Below are positions 49,320 through 57,975 of a DNA stretch of 64,000 nt, in pieces. Position numbers and translations under genes: made by a program. Under the pieces are notes generated by a model, which was given only the letters and a program-made list of their open reading frames with translations, did no database searches and was not told the origin of the DNA. The DNA comes from Neglectibacter timonensis. GTDB taxonomy: Bacteria; Bacillota; Clostridia; Oscillospirales; Acutalibacteraceae. The stretch is taken from the NCBI RefSeq assembly GCF_900048895.1, contig NZ_LT160640.1, forward strand, positions 1,380,758 to 1,444,757, in the 5' to 3' direction. Position 1 is the first letter of the stretch. Every line of letters begins with the position of its first letter.

Positions 49320-49970
49320 ATGAAAAAGACCAATGTCAGACAGATGACCATGACCGCGGTATTGGCCGCGCTCGCCTTTGCGGCGGTCGCGCTGATCCGC
49401 ATCCCCGTCGTGATGTTCCTCAGCTACGAGCCGAAGGACGTTGTCATCACCATCGGCGGCTTCCTGTTCGGGCCGCTGACTGCGTTCGTCATCTCCGTGC
49501 TTGTCTCCTTTGTGGAGATGATCACCATCAGTTCCACAGGGTGGATCGGGCTGATTATGAATATTCTGTCCACCTGCTGCTTTTCCTGTTTGGCCGCGTA
49601 CATTTACAAGAAAAAGAAAACCCTTACCGGCGCGGTCACCGGATTGCTGAGCGGCTGCGTGCTGATGACTGCGGCCATGCTTTTGTGGAATTATCTGATT
49701 ACCCCTCTCTATATGGGCTATCCCAGAGAGGCGGTGGCGGCCATGCTGCTGCCGGTCTTCCTGCCCTTCAACCTGATCAAGGGCGGCATCAACGGCGTGC
49801 TGATTCTGCTTCTCTATAAACCCCTGGTCACCGCCCTCCGCCGGGCGCACGTTTTGGAAACGCCGGAGGGCGAAACCCAAACCAAAGTGCATGCCGGCGT
49901 GATTCTGGTGTCCCTGGCGCTGCTTTCCACCCTGATTCTGGGCGCGCTCGCCCTGGCAGGCGTGATCTGA
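49320..49970 (+). CDS. ribU: Riboflavin ECF transporter S component RibU
   Basis: 216 residues with about six membrane helices. The N-terminal segment MTMTAVLAALAFAAVALIRIPVV, the EPKDVVITIGGFLFGPL loop and the FNLIKGGINGVLILLLYKPL C-terminal part are typical of the RibU substrate-binding component (S protein) that works with the EcfT/EcfA module. The FMN riboswitch directly upstream supports riboflavin as substrate. ATG 49320 follows AAAGGA; a TTG 18 bases earlier is less well placed. The energy-coupling genes are not in the window. A terminator follows. Confidence 0.95.
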   Translation: MKKTNVRQMTMTAVLAALAFAAVALIRIPVVMFLSYEPKDVVITIGGFLFGPLTAFVISVLVSFVEMITISSTGWIGLIMNILSTCCFSCLAAYIYKKKKTLTGAVTGLLSGCVLMTAAMLLWNYLITPLYMGYPREAVAAMLLPVFLPFNLIKGGINGVLILLLYKPLVTALRRAHVLETPEGETQTKVHAGVILVSLALLSTLILGALALAGVI

Positions 49971-50024
49971 TTTTGAAAGCACAAGGAAACGGCAGCCTCC
50001 CATACCCTTCCACTTCTATAAAAG

Positions 50025-50075
50025 AAACAGGAGCGATACCTGCCGTAACGGCCGGGGAATCGCTCCTGTTTTCAG
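50025..50075. terminator. Terminator after ribU, probably bidirectional
   Basis: Arms AAACAGGAGCGAT (50025-50037) and ATCGCTCCTGTTT (50059-50071), followed by TTCAGTTTTCC, between the convergent ribU and GH2 genes. Confidence 0.8.
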
Positions 50076-50098
50076 TTTTCCGCTGTGCCAGGGGATGT

Positions 50099-51823
50099 TC
50101 AGTCCTCAATAGCCGCTTTCCTGCTATTCACCTGCCGGAAAAATTCCACATCCATTTTGGGAGTACGGTCGTAGTAATATACGCCGTTCTGTTCCTGCTC
50201 CACATCTGTAAGCTGGGTGTAACAGAAACCAAACATGCGGGGATTGTCCAGCAATTCATCCGTCAGCCCCTGATAGCGCTGCTGGTATTCTTTCAAAGTC
50301 TTGGGGCCGTTTCCATAACCCCATGCCTTTTCATCCTGACTGTCCGCCGCCCATTTGATCCCGCCGTATTCGCTGACAAACATAGGCTGGCCTTCCTGAT
50401 ACTGCTGCCGCTCCGCGAAACGGTCGAAGAAGAGGCCCGTTCCTTCTTTGAAGGGGCGGTAAGTCTCTGCGAAAGCGGCGACATCCTGTTCGTAATCGTG
50501 AACGTCAAAGATATCCGTCTCCACATGGAAATTCCCGCTGGTGTCAATACAGGGACGCGTGGGATCCAGCCGTTTGGTCATCCGGTAGGTCAAAGCCAAA
50601 AGGCCGTCAATCTGCTTTCTTCCCTGGCAGTCCCAGGTTTCATTGAAGGGGCACCAGCCCACAATGGCAGGGTGATTGAAATCCCTCTGCACCGATTCTG
50701 TCCATTCATTGAGGAATGGCTCGAAAGCCTCAGGCTCGGAATGGTCCAGGCCCCAGCTGGCCATCTCGCCCCATACCAGATAACCCAGCCTGTCGCAGTG
50801 GTACAGGAAGCGGGGTTCAAACACCTTCTGATGCAGCCTGGCTCCATTGAAACCGGCGGCAAGGGAAAGGCGGATGTCACGTACCAGCGCCTCCTCCGTG
50901 GGCGCTGTGTAGATGCCGTCCGGATAAAAGCCCTGATCCAGCACCAGCCGCTGAAATACGGACTTTCCATTGATCAGGAAGCGATACCCGTCCAGCTTCA
51001 CCTCACGCAGCCCGAAATAACTCTTGACGCGGTCTTCCCCGTAGGTGAGCTCCAAATCGTACAGCCGGCCCGCGCCGGCCTCCCACAGGTGGATTTCCTC
51101 TAGCGGCAAAGTCAGGGAAACGGTTCCTCCGCCGGCTTCCGTCGCAGCGGCGCCGCAGGCCTTTCCCTCATAGGAAGCCTGTGCCTGCAGCGTGCCTTCT
51201 CCCAGCACTTCCGCCACTATGGTAAGGGTTCCCGTCTTATAATTAGGATAATACCGAGCGTTTTTTACATGGCATTCCGGTGTGAATTCCAGCCATACCG
51301 TCTGCCAGATTCCCGTGGTACGGGTATAAGAGCAGGCATAGGAGGCATAGCGGTCGCTCTGCTTGCCTGTGGGCTGCAGCGGGCTTCTGGTGTCGTCCTC
51401 CGCATAGACCACAAGATGGTTCTCTCCTGCCTGCAGCAGGGAGGAGATTTCAAAGGCAAAGGAGACATAGCCACCCTGGTGCCGGCCAGCCTCTTTTCCG
51501 TTGACAAAAACCCGGCAGTCATAGTCCACCGCTCCAAAATGCAGATAAACCTTACCTTCCAGCTCCTGCTCTGTGATCTCCAGGGTGCGGTGGTACCAGA
51601 CCGCAGGGATAAAATCCTTATAACCAATCCCGCTCAAATCGCTTTCCGGGCAAAAGGGTACCAAAATTTTTTCCTCAAATTCCGTGCGCTGTGCAAAGCC
51701 CTTTTCCAGGCCGCTTCTGTTCATATCAAATGCAAAATCCCAGGTTCCGTTCAGGCTTCTCCAGTTCTTCCGCTCAAACTGCGGAAATGGGTGTTCCGGT
51801 CTTGGCATTGTTTCCATTGTCAT
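50099..51823 (-). CDS. GH2-family beta-galactosidase/beta-glucuronidase-like glycosidase
   Basis: 574 residues: jelly-roll domain (about 10-180; WYHRTLEITEQELEGKVYLHFGAVDY), immunoglobulin-like domain (190-280), then a TIM barrel. Probable acid/base Glu is in CPFNETWD and the nucleophile in FVSEYGG. This is a short GH2 form without signal peptide, so it acts inside the cell on imported glycosides; galactoside, mannoside or glucuronide specificity cannot be told. ATG 51823 follows AAGGAAG. It is divergent from the AraC gene at 52149, which may regulate it. Confidence 0.92.
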   Translation of the reverse strand: MTMETMPRPEHPFPQFERKNWRSLNGTWDFAFDMNRSGLEKGFAQRTEFEEKILVPFCPESDLSGIGYKDFIPAVWYHRTLEITEQELEGKVYLHFGAVDYDCRVFVNGKEAGRHQGGYVSFAFEISSLLQAGENHLVVYAEDDTRSPLQPTGKQSDRYASYACSYTRTTGIWQTVWLEFTPECHVKNARYYPNYKTGTLTIVAEVLGEGTLQAQASYEGKACGAAATEAGGGTVSLTLPLEEIHLWEAGAGRLYDLELTYGEDRVKSYFGLREVKLDGYRFLINGKSVFQRLVLDQGFYPDGIYTAPTEEALVRDIRLSLAAGFNGARLHQKVFEPRFLYHCDRLGYLVWGEMASWGLDHSEPEAFEPFLNEWTESVQRDFNHPAIVGWCPFNETWDCQGRKQIDGLLALTYRMTKRLDPTRPCIDTSGNFHVETDIFDVHDYEQDVAAFAETYRPFKEGTGLFFDRFAERQQYQEGQPMFVSEYGGIKWAADSQDEKAWGYGNGPKTLKEYQQRYQGLTDELLDNPRMFGFCYTQLTDVEQEQNGVYYYDRTPKMDVEFFRQVNSRKAAIED

Positions 51824-52068
51824 ACTTCAACTTACTTCCTTTCTTGGGGTATTCTATTTTGCTGCAGGACATTTCCTGCTTTGCCTCGCCTTTTGCGTCA
51901 CTGAGAGACAAACCGCGCCGGACGGCCTAAATCCCCTCCTGCGGACAGCGTTTTCCGGCGCTGCACCACAATAGGTCTGAGCACCGGCCTTGTTCAGCGC
52001 TTCCCTTGAAAGCAGCGGTCTGCAGCCGCGGCACGCCGGCCGCCCTTGAGGCAAGGTTTTCACCCCGC

Positions 52069-52097
52069 TTGCATTTCTTGCAGTATACCGCTATAAT
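52069..52097 (+). promoter_or_regulatory. Promoter of the AraC gene
   Basis: TTGCAT (52069-52074), 17-base spacer, TATAAT (52092-52097), about 50 bases before ATG 52149. Confidence 0.7.
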
Positions 52098-52148
52098 CAA
52101 CGGAAAGAAATAAAAGAAACACGCATAAAAGTGAGGAATTCAATCCTT

Positions 52149-52970
52149 ATGGAACATATTGTCACCTTTTTGCCGGGTCAATTTGCCAAAGAAGATTTCT
52201 TCTGCGTCGAGATGACAGGGATCACCTATCCGGACAGCCGGTACCGGATTGAGCGGGAGTGCTCCGACATCTATTGTCTGGAGTATGTGATTGCCGGGGA
52301 GGGCCAGATTGAGACAGGCGGCAGGCTTTTTCGGCCCAGCCAGGGAGACGTTTACCTTCTCCCCGTCGGGTCAGCTCATTGTTACCGGTCGGATCCCTCC
52401 CATCCCTGGGAAAAAATATGGATGAATGTTCGGGGCAGCCTGTGTGATTTTCTTGTACGCAGCTATGGGCTGGGAAGCCAAACCCTGTTTCCCGCCTGTC
52501 CGATTCTGCCCCTGTTTCAGGAATTCCTGCGGCTGTGTGAGAACAGGGAAGAAAACGAAGAGGCCCTGTACCGGAGGACGCCGCTGCTGTTCCACGAAAT
52601 CCTGCAGAACCTGGCCGCGCACACCGAGGGGCAGAACAGCCGGATTCCCCAGCCCGCCGCCAGGCTCCGCGCCCTATTGGACCGGCATCTATACGACAGC
52701 CTCAGCATTTCCGATTTTTCCCGCGAGGCAAATCTCTCGCCTTCCCAGCTGACCAGAATATTCCGCCGGGAATATGGCTGCGCCCCCTACGACTACCTGC
52801 TCTCCCAAAAGATAACGGCGGCCTGCATGCTGCTGAAAAACACAGGGCTTTCCGTCAAGGAAATCGCCTATCGGCTCGCCTTTTCCGACGAGCATTATTT
52901 TTCCAATCTGTTCAAACAGAAAACAGGCGTTTCCCCCGGAAAGTACCGCTGTTCCCAACCGAAAAAATAA
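52149..52970 (+). CDS. AraC-family regulator with cupin sensor
   Basis: 273 residues. An N-terminal cupin-like sugar-sensing domain (about 1-150; CLEYVIAGEGQIETGGR, GDVYLLPVGSAHCYRSD) is followed by the double helix-turn-helix (about 175-270; LSISDFSREANLSPSQLTRIFRREYG, AYRLAFSDEHYFSNLFKQKTGVSPGKYR, each shortened). This is a typical sugar-responsive activator. It is divergent from the GH2 gene, so that gene is the most likely target, with the 325-base gap as the regulatory region. ATG 52149 follows GTGAGG; GTG 52131 is an alternative. Confidence 0.92.
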   Translation: MEHIVTFLPGQFAKEDFFCVEMTGITYPDSRYRIERECSDIYCLEYVIAGEGQIETGGRLFRPSQGDVYLLPVGSAHCYRSDPSHPWEKIWMNVRGSLCDFLVRSYGLGSQTLFPACPILPLFQEFLRLCENREENEEALYRRTPLLFHEILQNLAAHTEGQNSRIPQPAARLRALLDRHLYDSLSISDFSREANLSPSQLTRIFRREYGCAPYDYLLSQKITAACMLLKNTGLSVKEIAYRLAFSDEHYFSNLFKQKTGVSPGKYRCSQPKK

Positions 52971-52977
52971 AGACGCT

Positions 52978-53000
52978 GATCCCTTGGCCAAAGGGAAACA
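52978..53000. terminator. Short hairpin between convergent genes
   Basis: TCCCTTGGCCAAAGGGA-type hairpin (about 52980-52997) inside a weaker longer repeat (AGACG/CGTCT). The terminator assignment is tentative. Confidence 0.45.
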
Positions 53001-53030
53001 ACGTCTCAATTTTCAGCGCAGACGATACGA

Positions 53031-53570
53031 TCAGGAATTCCTGCCAAACACCTCAAATTTGAGCGTACGGGGGATAAACTTCTTGATGGCCTCCTGCAGA
53101 TCCTCATCCGGGTCAAACACCACCAGGGTCTTGCCGGTTTTGCTGCTCTGCACAATCATATACCAGGATCCCTCGCAAGCCGCCGTTCTGACAGCAAAGA
53201 TACGGGAATCAAACGAACGGTTTTTCAGCCGGGCTTCCGCCTGGGTATACACCCCGATATCCTCCGCACTGCTGCACTCGAACGCCGTCATGCGTTTTCT
53301 GGAAGAACGGTTCATGATTTTATCGATGGAGATATAGCCGTTGGTCAGGCTGTATTCATATTCCAGCATCCGCATGGTCAGCAGCTTGTAGCCGCCGAAC
53401 ACCAGACCGGCAGCAGCCAGCAGGCCAATCATAAACAGGCCGTATTGCATGCTCAGCAGCAGGAGAATCGGCATCAGAACCATCACTGCAAGCACAATTC
53501 CCACTATAATCAAAATATCCTTGGTATCGAATTTCTTCTTAACCATCCTCTCGATAAAAACGTCGCCCAT
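53031..53570 (-). CDS. Two-helix membrane protein, DUF6106-like
   Basis: 179 residues. Two membrane helices (about 20-42 and 44-62) follow a basic N-terminus (VKKKFDTKD). The rest is a cytoplasmic domain with EYEYSLTNGYISIDKIMNRSSRKRM, a pleckstrin-like bacterial PH-domain type of pattern. It resembles the DUF6106-type proteins of clostridia, but I cannot confirm the family here. ATG 53570 follows GAGAGGAAAG. It lies alone between the AraC gene and the GH13 gene; no function is proposed. Confidence 0.75.
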   Translation of the reverse strand: MGDVFIERMVKKKFDTKDILIIVGIVLAVMVLMPILLLLSMQYGLFMIGLLAAAGLVFGGYKLLTMRMLEYEYSLTNGYISIDKIMNRSSRKRMTAFECSSAEDIGVYTQAEARLKNRSFDSRIFAVRTAACEGSWYMIVQSSKTGKTLVVFDPDEDLQEAIKKFIPRTLKFEVFGRNS

Positions 53571-53689
53571 GCTTTCCTCTCATCCTTTCAACGGCCCTGT
53601 CAGGGCACAGCGTGCATAATAATTGATATTGTAGCACATCTGCCGCGCCGATTCAATAAAACTTTTGGAAACTTTTCGAAGGATACGTA

Positions 53690-55501
53690 TCAATCCAGAC
53701 GGTACAGGTTTGCCTCATAAGGCCGCAGCGTTTCCTGAATATTTCCATAGCTTCCCAACAGAAGCGCTCCGCCCTTTTCCACAGGGCGTTTCAGTTCCCC
53801 GCAGGAAAGGTTCAGTTCTACATAGAAGGTTCCTTCTTCGTCCCTGCGCACATAGCCAAAGAAATCCTTCCGCTCCCGGCAGACCGGTTCGAAGCTGCCG
53901 TAAACCAGAGTCTTGTACTGCTTTCGCAGCGCAATGGCCCTGCGGTAAAAATTGAGCACAGAGTTTTCTTCCTTCTCTTCTGCTTCCGCATTGATCGCAG
54001 TATAATTGTCGTTCAGGCGCAGCCAGGGCGTTCCTGTGGTAAAGCCTGCGTTCTCTCCGGCAGTCCACTGCATGGGGGCTCGGCTCTGATCCCGGGTGCC
54101 CGGGGCGACAATGGAAAAGGCCTCCCGCTCTGTTTTGCCCTCTGACAGCAGCTTTTTATAGTAGTTGACCGCTTCCACATCCCGGAATTCAGAAGAGTCG
54201 CGGAATTCCACATGGCACATGCCCAGCTCCTGGCCCTCATACAGGAAAGCCGTGCCGCACAGGGTCATTTCCAGCAGGGCCATAAGCTTGGCGGCCGGCT
54301 CCCGCTCCGTTTCTTTCCTGGTGATTTTCGACAGGAACCGCGGATTGTCGTGGTTGTCAAACACCAGGGTCATCCAGTTGTCGGTGTCCTGTACCGCCTG
54401 GGTGTCCAGCAGGTATTCCTTCAAATAATTCAGGTCATAGCGGTAAATGCTGTATTTGTCGTGCCCGGGAGTGTCAAAATGGCTGAAGCAGAAGGTGGTA
54501 TTCAATTCCTTCCGGCTGTTCAGCGTCATGCTGACCTGGGTGGCTGCTCCCAGGCCGCAGCCCTCTCCCACCGTATAGCTGTCATAACGGGAAAAGACAC
54601 GGCGGTTCATTTCCTGGAGATACTGGTGCAGACGGGGGCCGTACACATAATGCTCCATTCCGGTGATTCCTCCAGCTTCTTCACCGTCCGGCAGACCGTC
54701 AAATTTGGAAATCAGGTTGATCACATCCAAGCGGAAACCGTCAACCCCCTTCTGCATCCACCAGTTGAGCATGCCGTAAATTTCCTCCCGCAGCTCCGGA
54801 TTTTCCCAATTTAAATCCATCTGTTTCCGGCTGAACAGGTGCAGCGCCCATTCCCCTGTCTGCGGATAGTAATTCCAGGCGGGCTCCGAGAAAAAGGAGC
54901 GCCAGTTGTTGGGCGGAACTCCATCTCCCTTTCCCTTTCTCCAGATATAGTAATCCTTATATTTGGAGGAAGGATCAGAAAGAGCGGCTTGGAACCATGC
55001 ATGCTCGTCAGAGGTGTGGTTGAGCACCATATCCATAATGAGGCGCATGCCCCGGGCGTGCGCCTCCTCCAGCAAGCAGTCGAAATCCTCCATGGTTCCG
55101 TAATCCGGATGGATTTTTTGATAATCCCGGATATCATAGCCGTTGTCGTCATTGGGAGAATCGTAGATCGGGCTGAGCCACAGCACGTCGACCCCCAGGC
55201 CCTTCAAATAATCCAGCTTGGAGCGGATTCCGTTGAGGTCACCGATTCCGTCCCCGTTTGAATCGCAAAAGCTCATGGGGTAGATCTGGTACATCACGGC
55301 TTCCTTCCACCACGTGCGCTCGTACTCTCCTCTGACCGGCACGTGAAGAGGCACGCTGGTGGCCTCCACCCGTTTCCATAAAGGCTCCAATTCTTTGACC
55401 TCTTCTTCGGTGTATTCCGCGGCAGATTTCAGCTTGCCCATCTGGGCAAGAGACTCCTGGGCAAAGGGCTGCAGCAGCAGCTCCTCAATATTCTGTCTCA
55501 A
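53690..55501 (-). CDS. GH13-family alpha-glucosidase (oligo-1,6-glucosidase-like)
   Basis: 603 residues. An N-terminal extension of about 65 residues, atypical for the subfamily, precedes the GH13 barrel: MYQIYPMSFCDSNGDGIGDLNGI, the QPDLNW-like KQMDLNWENP region, GFRLDVIN with the nucleophile Asp, the acid Glu in YTVGEG, and FDNHDNPR with the transition-state Asp. The neighbouring Val in the DVI sequence is typical of alpha-1,6 specificity. The enzyme lacks a signal peptide, so it cleaves imported isomalto-oligosaccharides or similar. The start is TTG 55501 after GGAAGG; alternatives are weak. It is monocistronic. Confidence 0.93.
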   Translation of the reverse strand: MRQNIEELLLQPFAQESLAQMGKLKSAAEYTEEEVKELEPLWKRVEATSVPLHVPVRGEYERTWWKEAVMYQIYPMSFCDSNGDGIGDLNGIRSKLDYLKGLGVDVLWLSPIYDSPNDDNGYDIRDYQKIHPDYGTMEDFDCLLEEAHARGMRLIMDMVLNHTSDEHAWFQAALSDPSSKYKDYYIWRKGKGDGVPPNNWRSFFSEPAWNYYPQTGEWALHLFSRKQMDLNWENPELREEIYGMLNWWMQKGVDGFRLDVINLISKFDGLPDGEEAGGITGMEHYVYGPRLHQYLQEMNRRVFSRYDSYTVGEGCGLGAATQVSMTLNSRKELNTTFCFSHFDTPGHDKYSIYRYDLNYLKEYLLDTQAVQDTDNWMTLVFDNHDNPRFLSKITRKETEREPAAKLMALLEMTLCGTAFLYEGQELGMCHVEFRDSSEFRDVEAVNYYKKLLSEGKTEREAFSIVAPGTRDQSRAPMQWTAGENAGFTTGTPWLRLNDNYTAINAEAEEKEENSVLNFYRRAIALRKQYKTLVYGSFEPVCRERKDFFGYVRRDEEGTFYVELNLSCGELKRPVEKGGALLLGSYGNIQETLRPYEANLYRLD

Positions 55502-55617
55502 ACTCCATCTTCCTTCCTGTTTTGTGTTTTAAAATCACTCTTTCTCAATTATAAAAGATTTCTCTCCCCAGTACAAGTGCGCGAAAAATTTTCGCCGCAA
55601 TCCATCAGGAAAGGAAC

Positions 55618-55646
55618 TTGAAACCGCCGGCCTTTTGTGCTATCAT
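55618..55646 (+). promoter_or_regulatory. Promoter of the T-box leader
   Basis: TTGAAA (55618-55623), 17-base spacer, TATCAT (55641-55646). The leader transcript would start near 55653. Confidence 0.7.
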
Positions 55647-55652
55647 AAGGCA

Positions 55653-55940
55653 AACGCTGTGAAAAAGGAAAGTAGTCCCGCTGTCGGCGCGAACAGAGAG
55701 CATGTGCCACCGGCTGAAAGCACAGGTACGCTGCGGGCAGGATGAAGTTCCCTTTGGAGCGGCGGAGCTGAACCCGGCGCAGATTGCCGGCTGTAGGTTC
55801 CGACGTGAGCGGCACGTTACCGGCCGTAAAAGAGGGCAAACCGCTTTTTTCCCAACAGGAGGAAAGCTTTCTGCCGAAATTGGGTGGTACCGCGTAGTTT
55901 ACACTTCGCCCCATGGTTTTTGGGGCGAAGTTTCTTTTTG
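55653..55940 (+). ncRNA. T-box riboswitch for phenylalanine (pheST leader)
   Basis: The T-box sequence AATTGGGTGGTACCGCG (about 55878-55894) is followed by the terminator hairpin CTTCGCCCC / GGGGCGAAG (55903-55931) with a T run. A UUC codon at 55748-55750 in GAAGTTCCC is a plausible specifier for phenylalanine tRNA. Uncharged tRNA-Phe would bind and favour antitermination of pheS. Confidence 0.93.
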
Positions 55941-55985
55941 CCCAAAGCCGGAACGCACAGAAAAACTGAGAAAGGATCGAAGCAA

Positions 55986-57014
55986 ATGAATGAAAAAATC
56001 AGTTCGCTGAGAGAAAGCTTCGAGCGGGAGCTGGAAGCTGCTAAGAACAGCGAGGCCGTCGAAAAACTGAGGGTGGCCTATCTCGGCAAAAAAGGTTCTG
56101 TTACAGAGCTTTTGAAGGGCCTGAAGGACGTCAGCGGCGAACAGAAAAAAGAAATGGGCCAGCACATCAATCTGCTGAAAAAACAGGTGGAGGAAAAAAT
56201 CGGCGCGCAGATCGAAAAGATCAAGGCCGCTGAAGAGGAAGCGTTGGTGGCTTCCGCAGAGCAGTACGACGTCACGCTGCCTGTAACGGAGGCAGAAGGC
56301 TCCTATCACCCCATCACCCTGGTACAGCGCCAGCTGGAGGAAATCTTCGCCTCCATGGGCTTCACCATTGAGGACTATTCTGAAATCGTGGACGACTACC
56401 ACTGCTTTGAGGCTCTGAATATCCCGAAGCATCATCCCGCCCGGGATATGCAGGACACCTATTATCTGGAAAACGGCCAGCTGCTGAAGACCCACACTTC
56501 GGCCGCCCAGAACGCCATCATGAAAAAATATGGCGCACCCCTGCGCGCCATCTTCCCGGGCCGCTGCTTCCGCAACGAGGCCACGGACGCCTGTCATGAA
56601 AACACTTTCTTCCAGATGGAAGGCATTATGATTGACAAGAACATCTCTATTTCCAACCTGATCTACTTCATGAAGACCATGCTGTCCGAGGTCTTTGAGC
56701 GGGACATTAACGTGCGCCTGCGCCCCGGTTTCTTCCCCTTCGTGGAGCCCGGCTTCGAGCTGGACATCTCCTGCCTGATCTGCGGCGGCGAGGGATGTCC
56801 CTCCTGTAAGAACTCCGGCTGGCTGGAGCTGTGCCCCTGCGGCATGATCCATCCCAATGTGCTCACGGCAGGCGGTATCGACCCCGAGGAATACACCGGC
56901 TTTGCCTTCGGCCTGGGGCTGACACGCCTGGTGATGATGAAGTACGGCGTCAAAGATATCCGCGACCTGAACAGCGGGAACCTCAAAGCGCTGTCCCAGT
57001 TCCGCCATGAATAA
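55986..57014 (+). CDS. pheS: Phenylalanyl-tRNA synthetase alpha subunit
   Basis: 342 residues. The N-terminal coiled-coil tRNA-binding arm (about 1-85) is followed by the class II catalytic core with motif 2 (GRCFRNEATDACHENTFFQMEG) and motif 3 (FAFGLGLTRLVMMKYGV), shortened here. A cysteine cluster CLICGG.GCPSC..CPCG near 265-285 is seen in many bacterial PheS proteins. It charges tRNA-Phe together with PheT. ATG 55986 follows AAAGGA at 9 bases. Its stop overlaps the next gene, a uroporphyrinogen-decarboxylase-type gene, by 8 bases, so pheT is separated from pheS, which is unusual. Confidence 0.97.
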   Translation: MNEKISSLRESFERELEAAKNSEAVEKLRVAYLGKKGSVTELLKGLKDVSGEQKKEMGQHINLLKKQVEEKIGAQIEKIKAAEEEALVASAEQYDVTLPVTEAEGSYHPITLVQRQLEEIFASMGFTIEDYSEIVDDYHCFEALNIPKHHPARDMQDTYYLENGQLLKTHTSAAQNAIMKKYGAPLRAIFPGRCFRNEATDACHENTFFQMEGIMIDKNISISNLIYFMKTMLSEVFERDINVRLRPGFFPFVEPGFELDISCLICGGEGCPSCKNSGWLELCPCGMIHPNVLTAGGIDPEEYTGFAFGLGLTRLVMMKYGVKDIRDLNSGNLKALSQFRHE

Positions 57015-57975
57015 GAGAGAGCGGCTGGCAGCCGCCTTGGAAAACCGGGAAACCGACCGTCCGCCCGTGGGTTTCTGGTACCATTTTCCCGATGGGGCGG
57101 ACGTGGTGGAATCCCAGCTCCGCTTTTACCGGGAAAGCGGAATGGATTTCTGCAAGATCATGTGCGACGGGTACTTTTCTTATCCCAACCCGGGCCTGAA
57201 GGAAGTCCATCGCGCAAAAGATCTGTATCAGCTGAAGCCCATGGACCCCGGCCATCCCTATTTCCGGGAGCAGGTGGAGCGGGCGGCCCGCATCGTCAGG
57301 GAACTGAAAGAGGAATGCTTTGTCTTTTACAGCATTTTCTGCCCCATGTCCTACCTGAGGTTCGGCACGTCCGAGGAACAGGTGATGGCTTTTTATCGGG
57401 AGGATCCGGAGGCCTTTGCCTACGGCTTGTCCGTGGTTGCCGAAGACGCCTCCCGCCTGGCAAGGCTTCTCATCACCGAGGCCGGCTGCGACGGGGTCTA
57501 CTACAGCGTTCAGAACGCCGAGCTTTCCCGCTTCTCCTTCGAGGAGTACCGGAAATACGTCACCCCTTCCGACAAGGCCGTATTGCTGGAGGCTGAAAAA
57601 TACAGCCCATATAACATCCTGCACTGCTGCGGTTGGGCAGGGGATAAAAACCGGGTTGAGGTCTGGCAGGATTACCCCGGCGCCGCGGTCAACTGGGCCG
57701 TATATGTGGAGGGCCTACCTCTTCCCAAAGGGAAAGAATTTTTCGGCGGACGCTGTGTGCTGGGCGGCTTCCAGAACACCAAGGACGGCGTCCTCTACCG
57801 AGGGAGTAAGGAAGAGGTTTCGGAATTCACCGCCGGCTTGATTCAAGAAGTTGGCGGCCGCGGCTTTATCCTGGGGGCAGACTGCACTGTACCCGGGGAC
57901 ATCAGTATGGAACGTCTCCGTTGGGTTGCGGAGGCTGCTGAGAAGTACAAGGAAAGGACGGTAGGCAAATGTTAA
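57007..57975 (+). CDS. Uroporphyrinogen decarboxylase-family (MtaA/CmuA-like) protein
   Basis: 322 residues of the URO-D superfamily (TIM barrel; uroporphyrinogen decarboxylase and corrinoid methyltransferases MtaA/CmuA). Markers: RLAAALENRETDRPPVGFWYHF at the N-terminus, the GCDGVYYSVQ segment, HCCGWAG in the metal-binding region (HxCG type), and GGFQNTKDGVLYRGSKEEV before ILGADCTVPGDISMERLRWV at the C-terminus (shortened). A methyltransferase-type rather than haem role is more likely in this clade. The gene overlaps pheS by 8 bases and pheT by 7, so all three are translationally coupled. Its reaction and its link to phenylalanine tRNA synthesis are unknown. Confidence 0.88.
   Translation: MNKRERLAAALENRETDRPPVGFWYHFPDGADVVESQLRFYRESGMDFCKIMCDGYFSYPNPGLKEVHRAKDLYQLKPMDPGHPYFREQVERAARIVRELKEECFVFYSIFCPMSYLRFGTSEEQVMAFYREDPEAFAYGLSVVAEDASRLARLLITEAGCDGVYYSVQNAELSRFSFEEYRKYVTPSDKAVLLEAEKYSPYNILHCCGWAGDKNRVEVWQDYPGAAVNWAVYVEGLPLPKGKEFFGGRCVLGGFQNTKDGVLYRGSKEEVSEFTAGLIQEVGGRGFILGADCTVPGDISMERLRWVAEAAEKYKERTVGKC

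Noticed and set aside
48245-49819. 524-codon plus-strand frame across the NAD(P)HX gene and the riboswitch
   Set aside because: It spans the FMN riboswitch and terminator and runs opposite a well-supported enzyme.
55899-57008. 369-codon minus-strand frame opposite pheS
   Set aside because: Antisense shadow of a strongly conserved gene; no ribosome site and no protein character.
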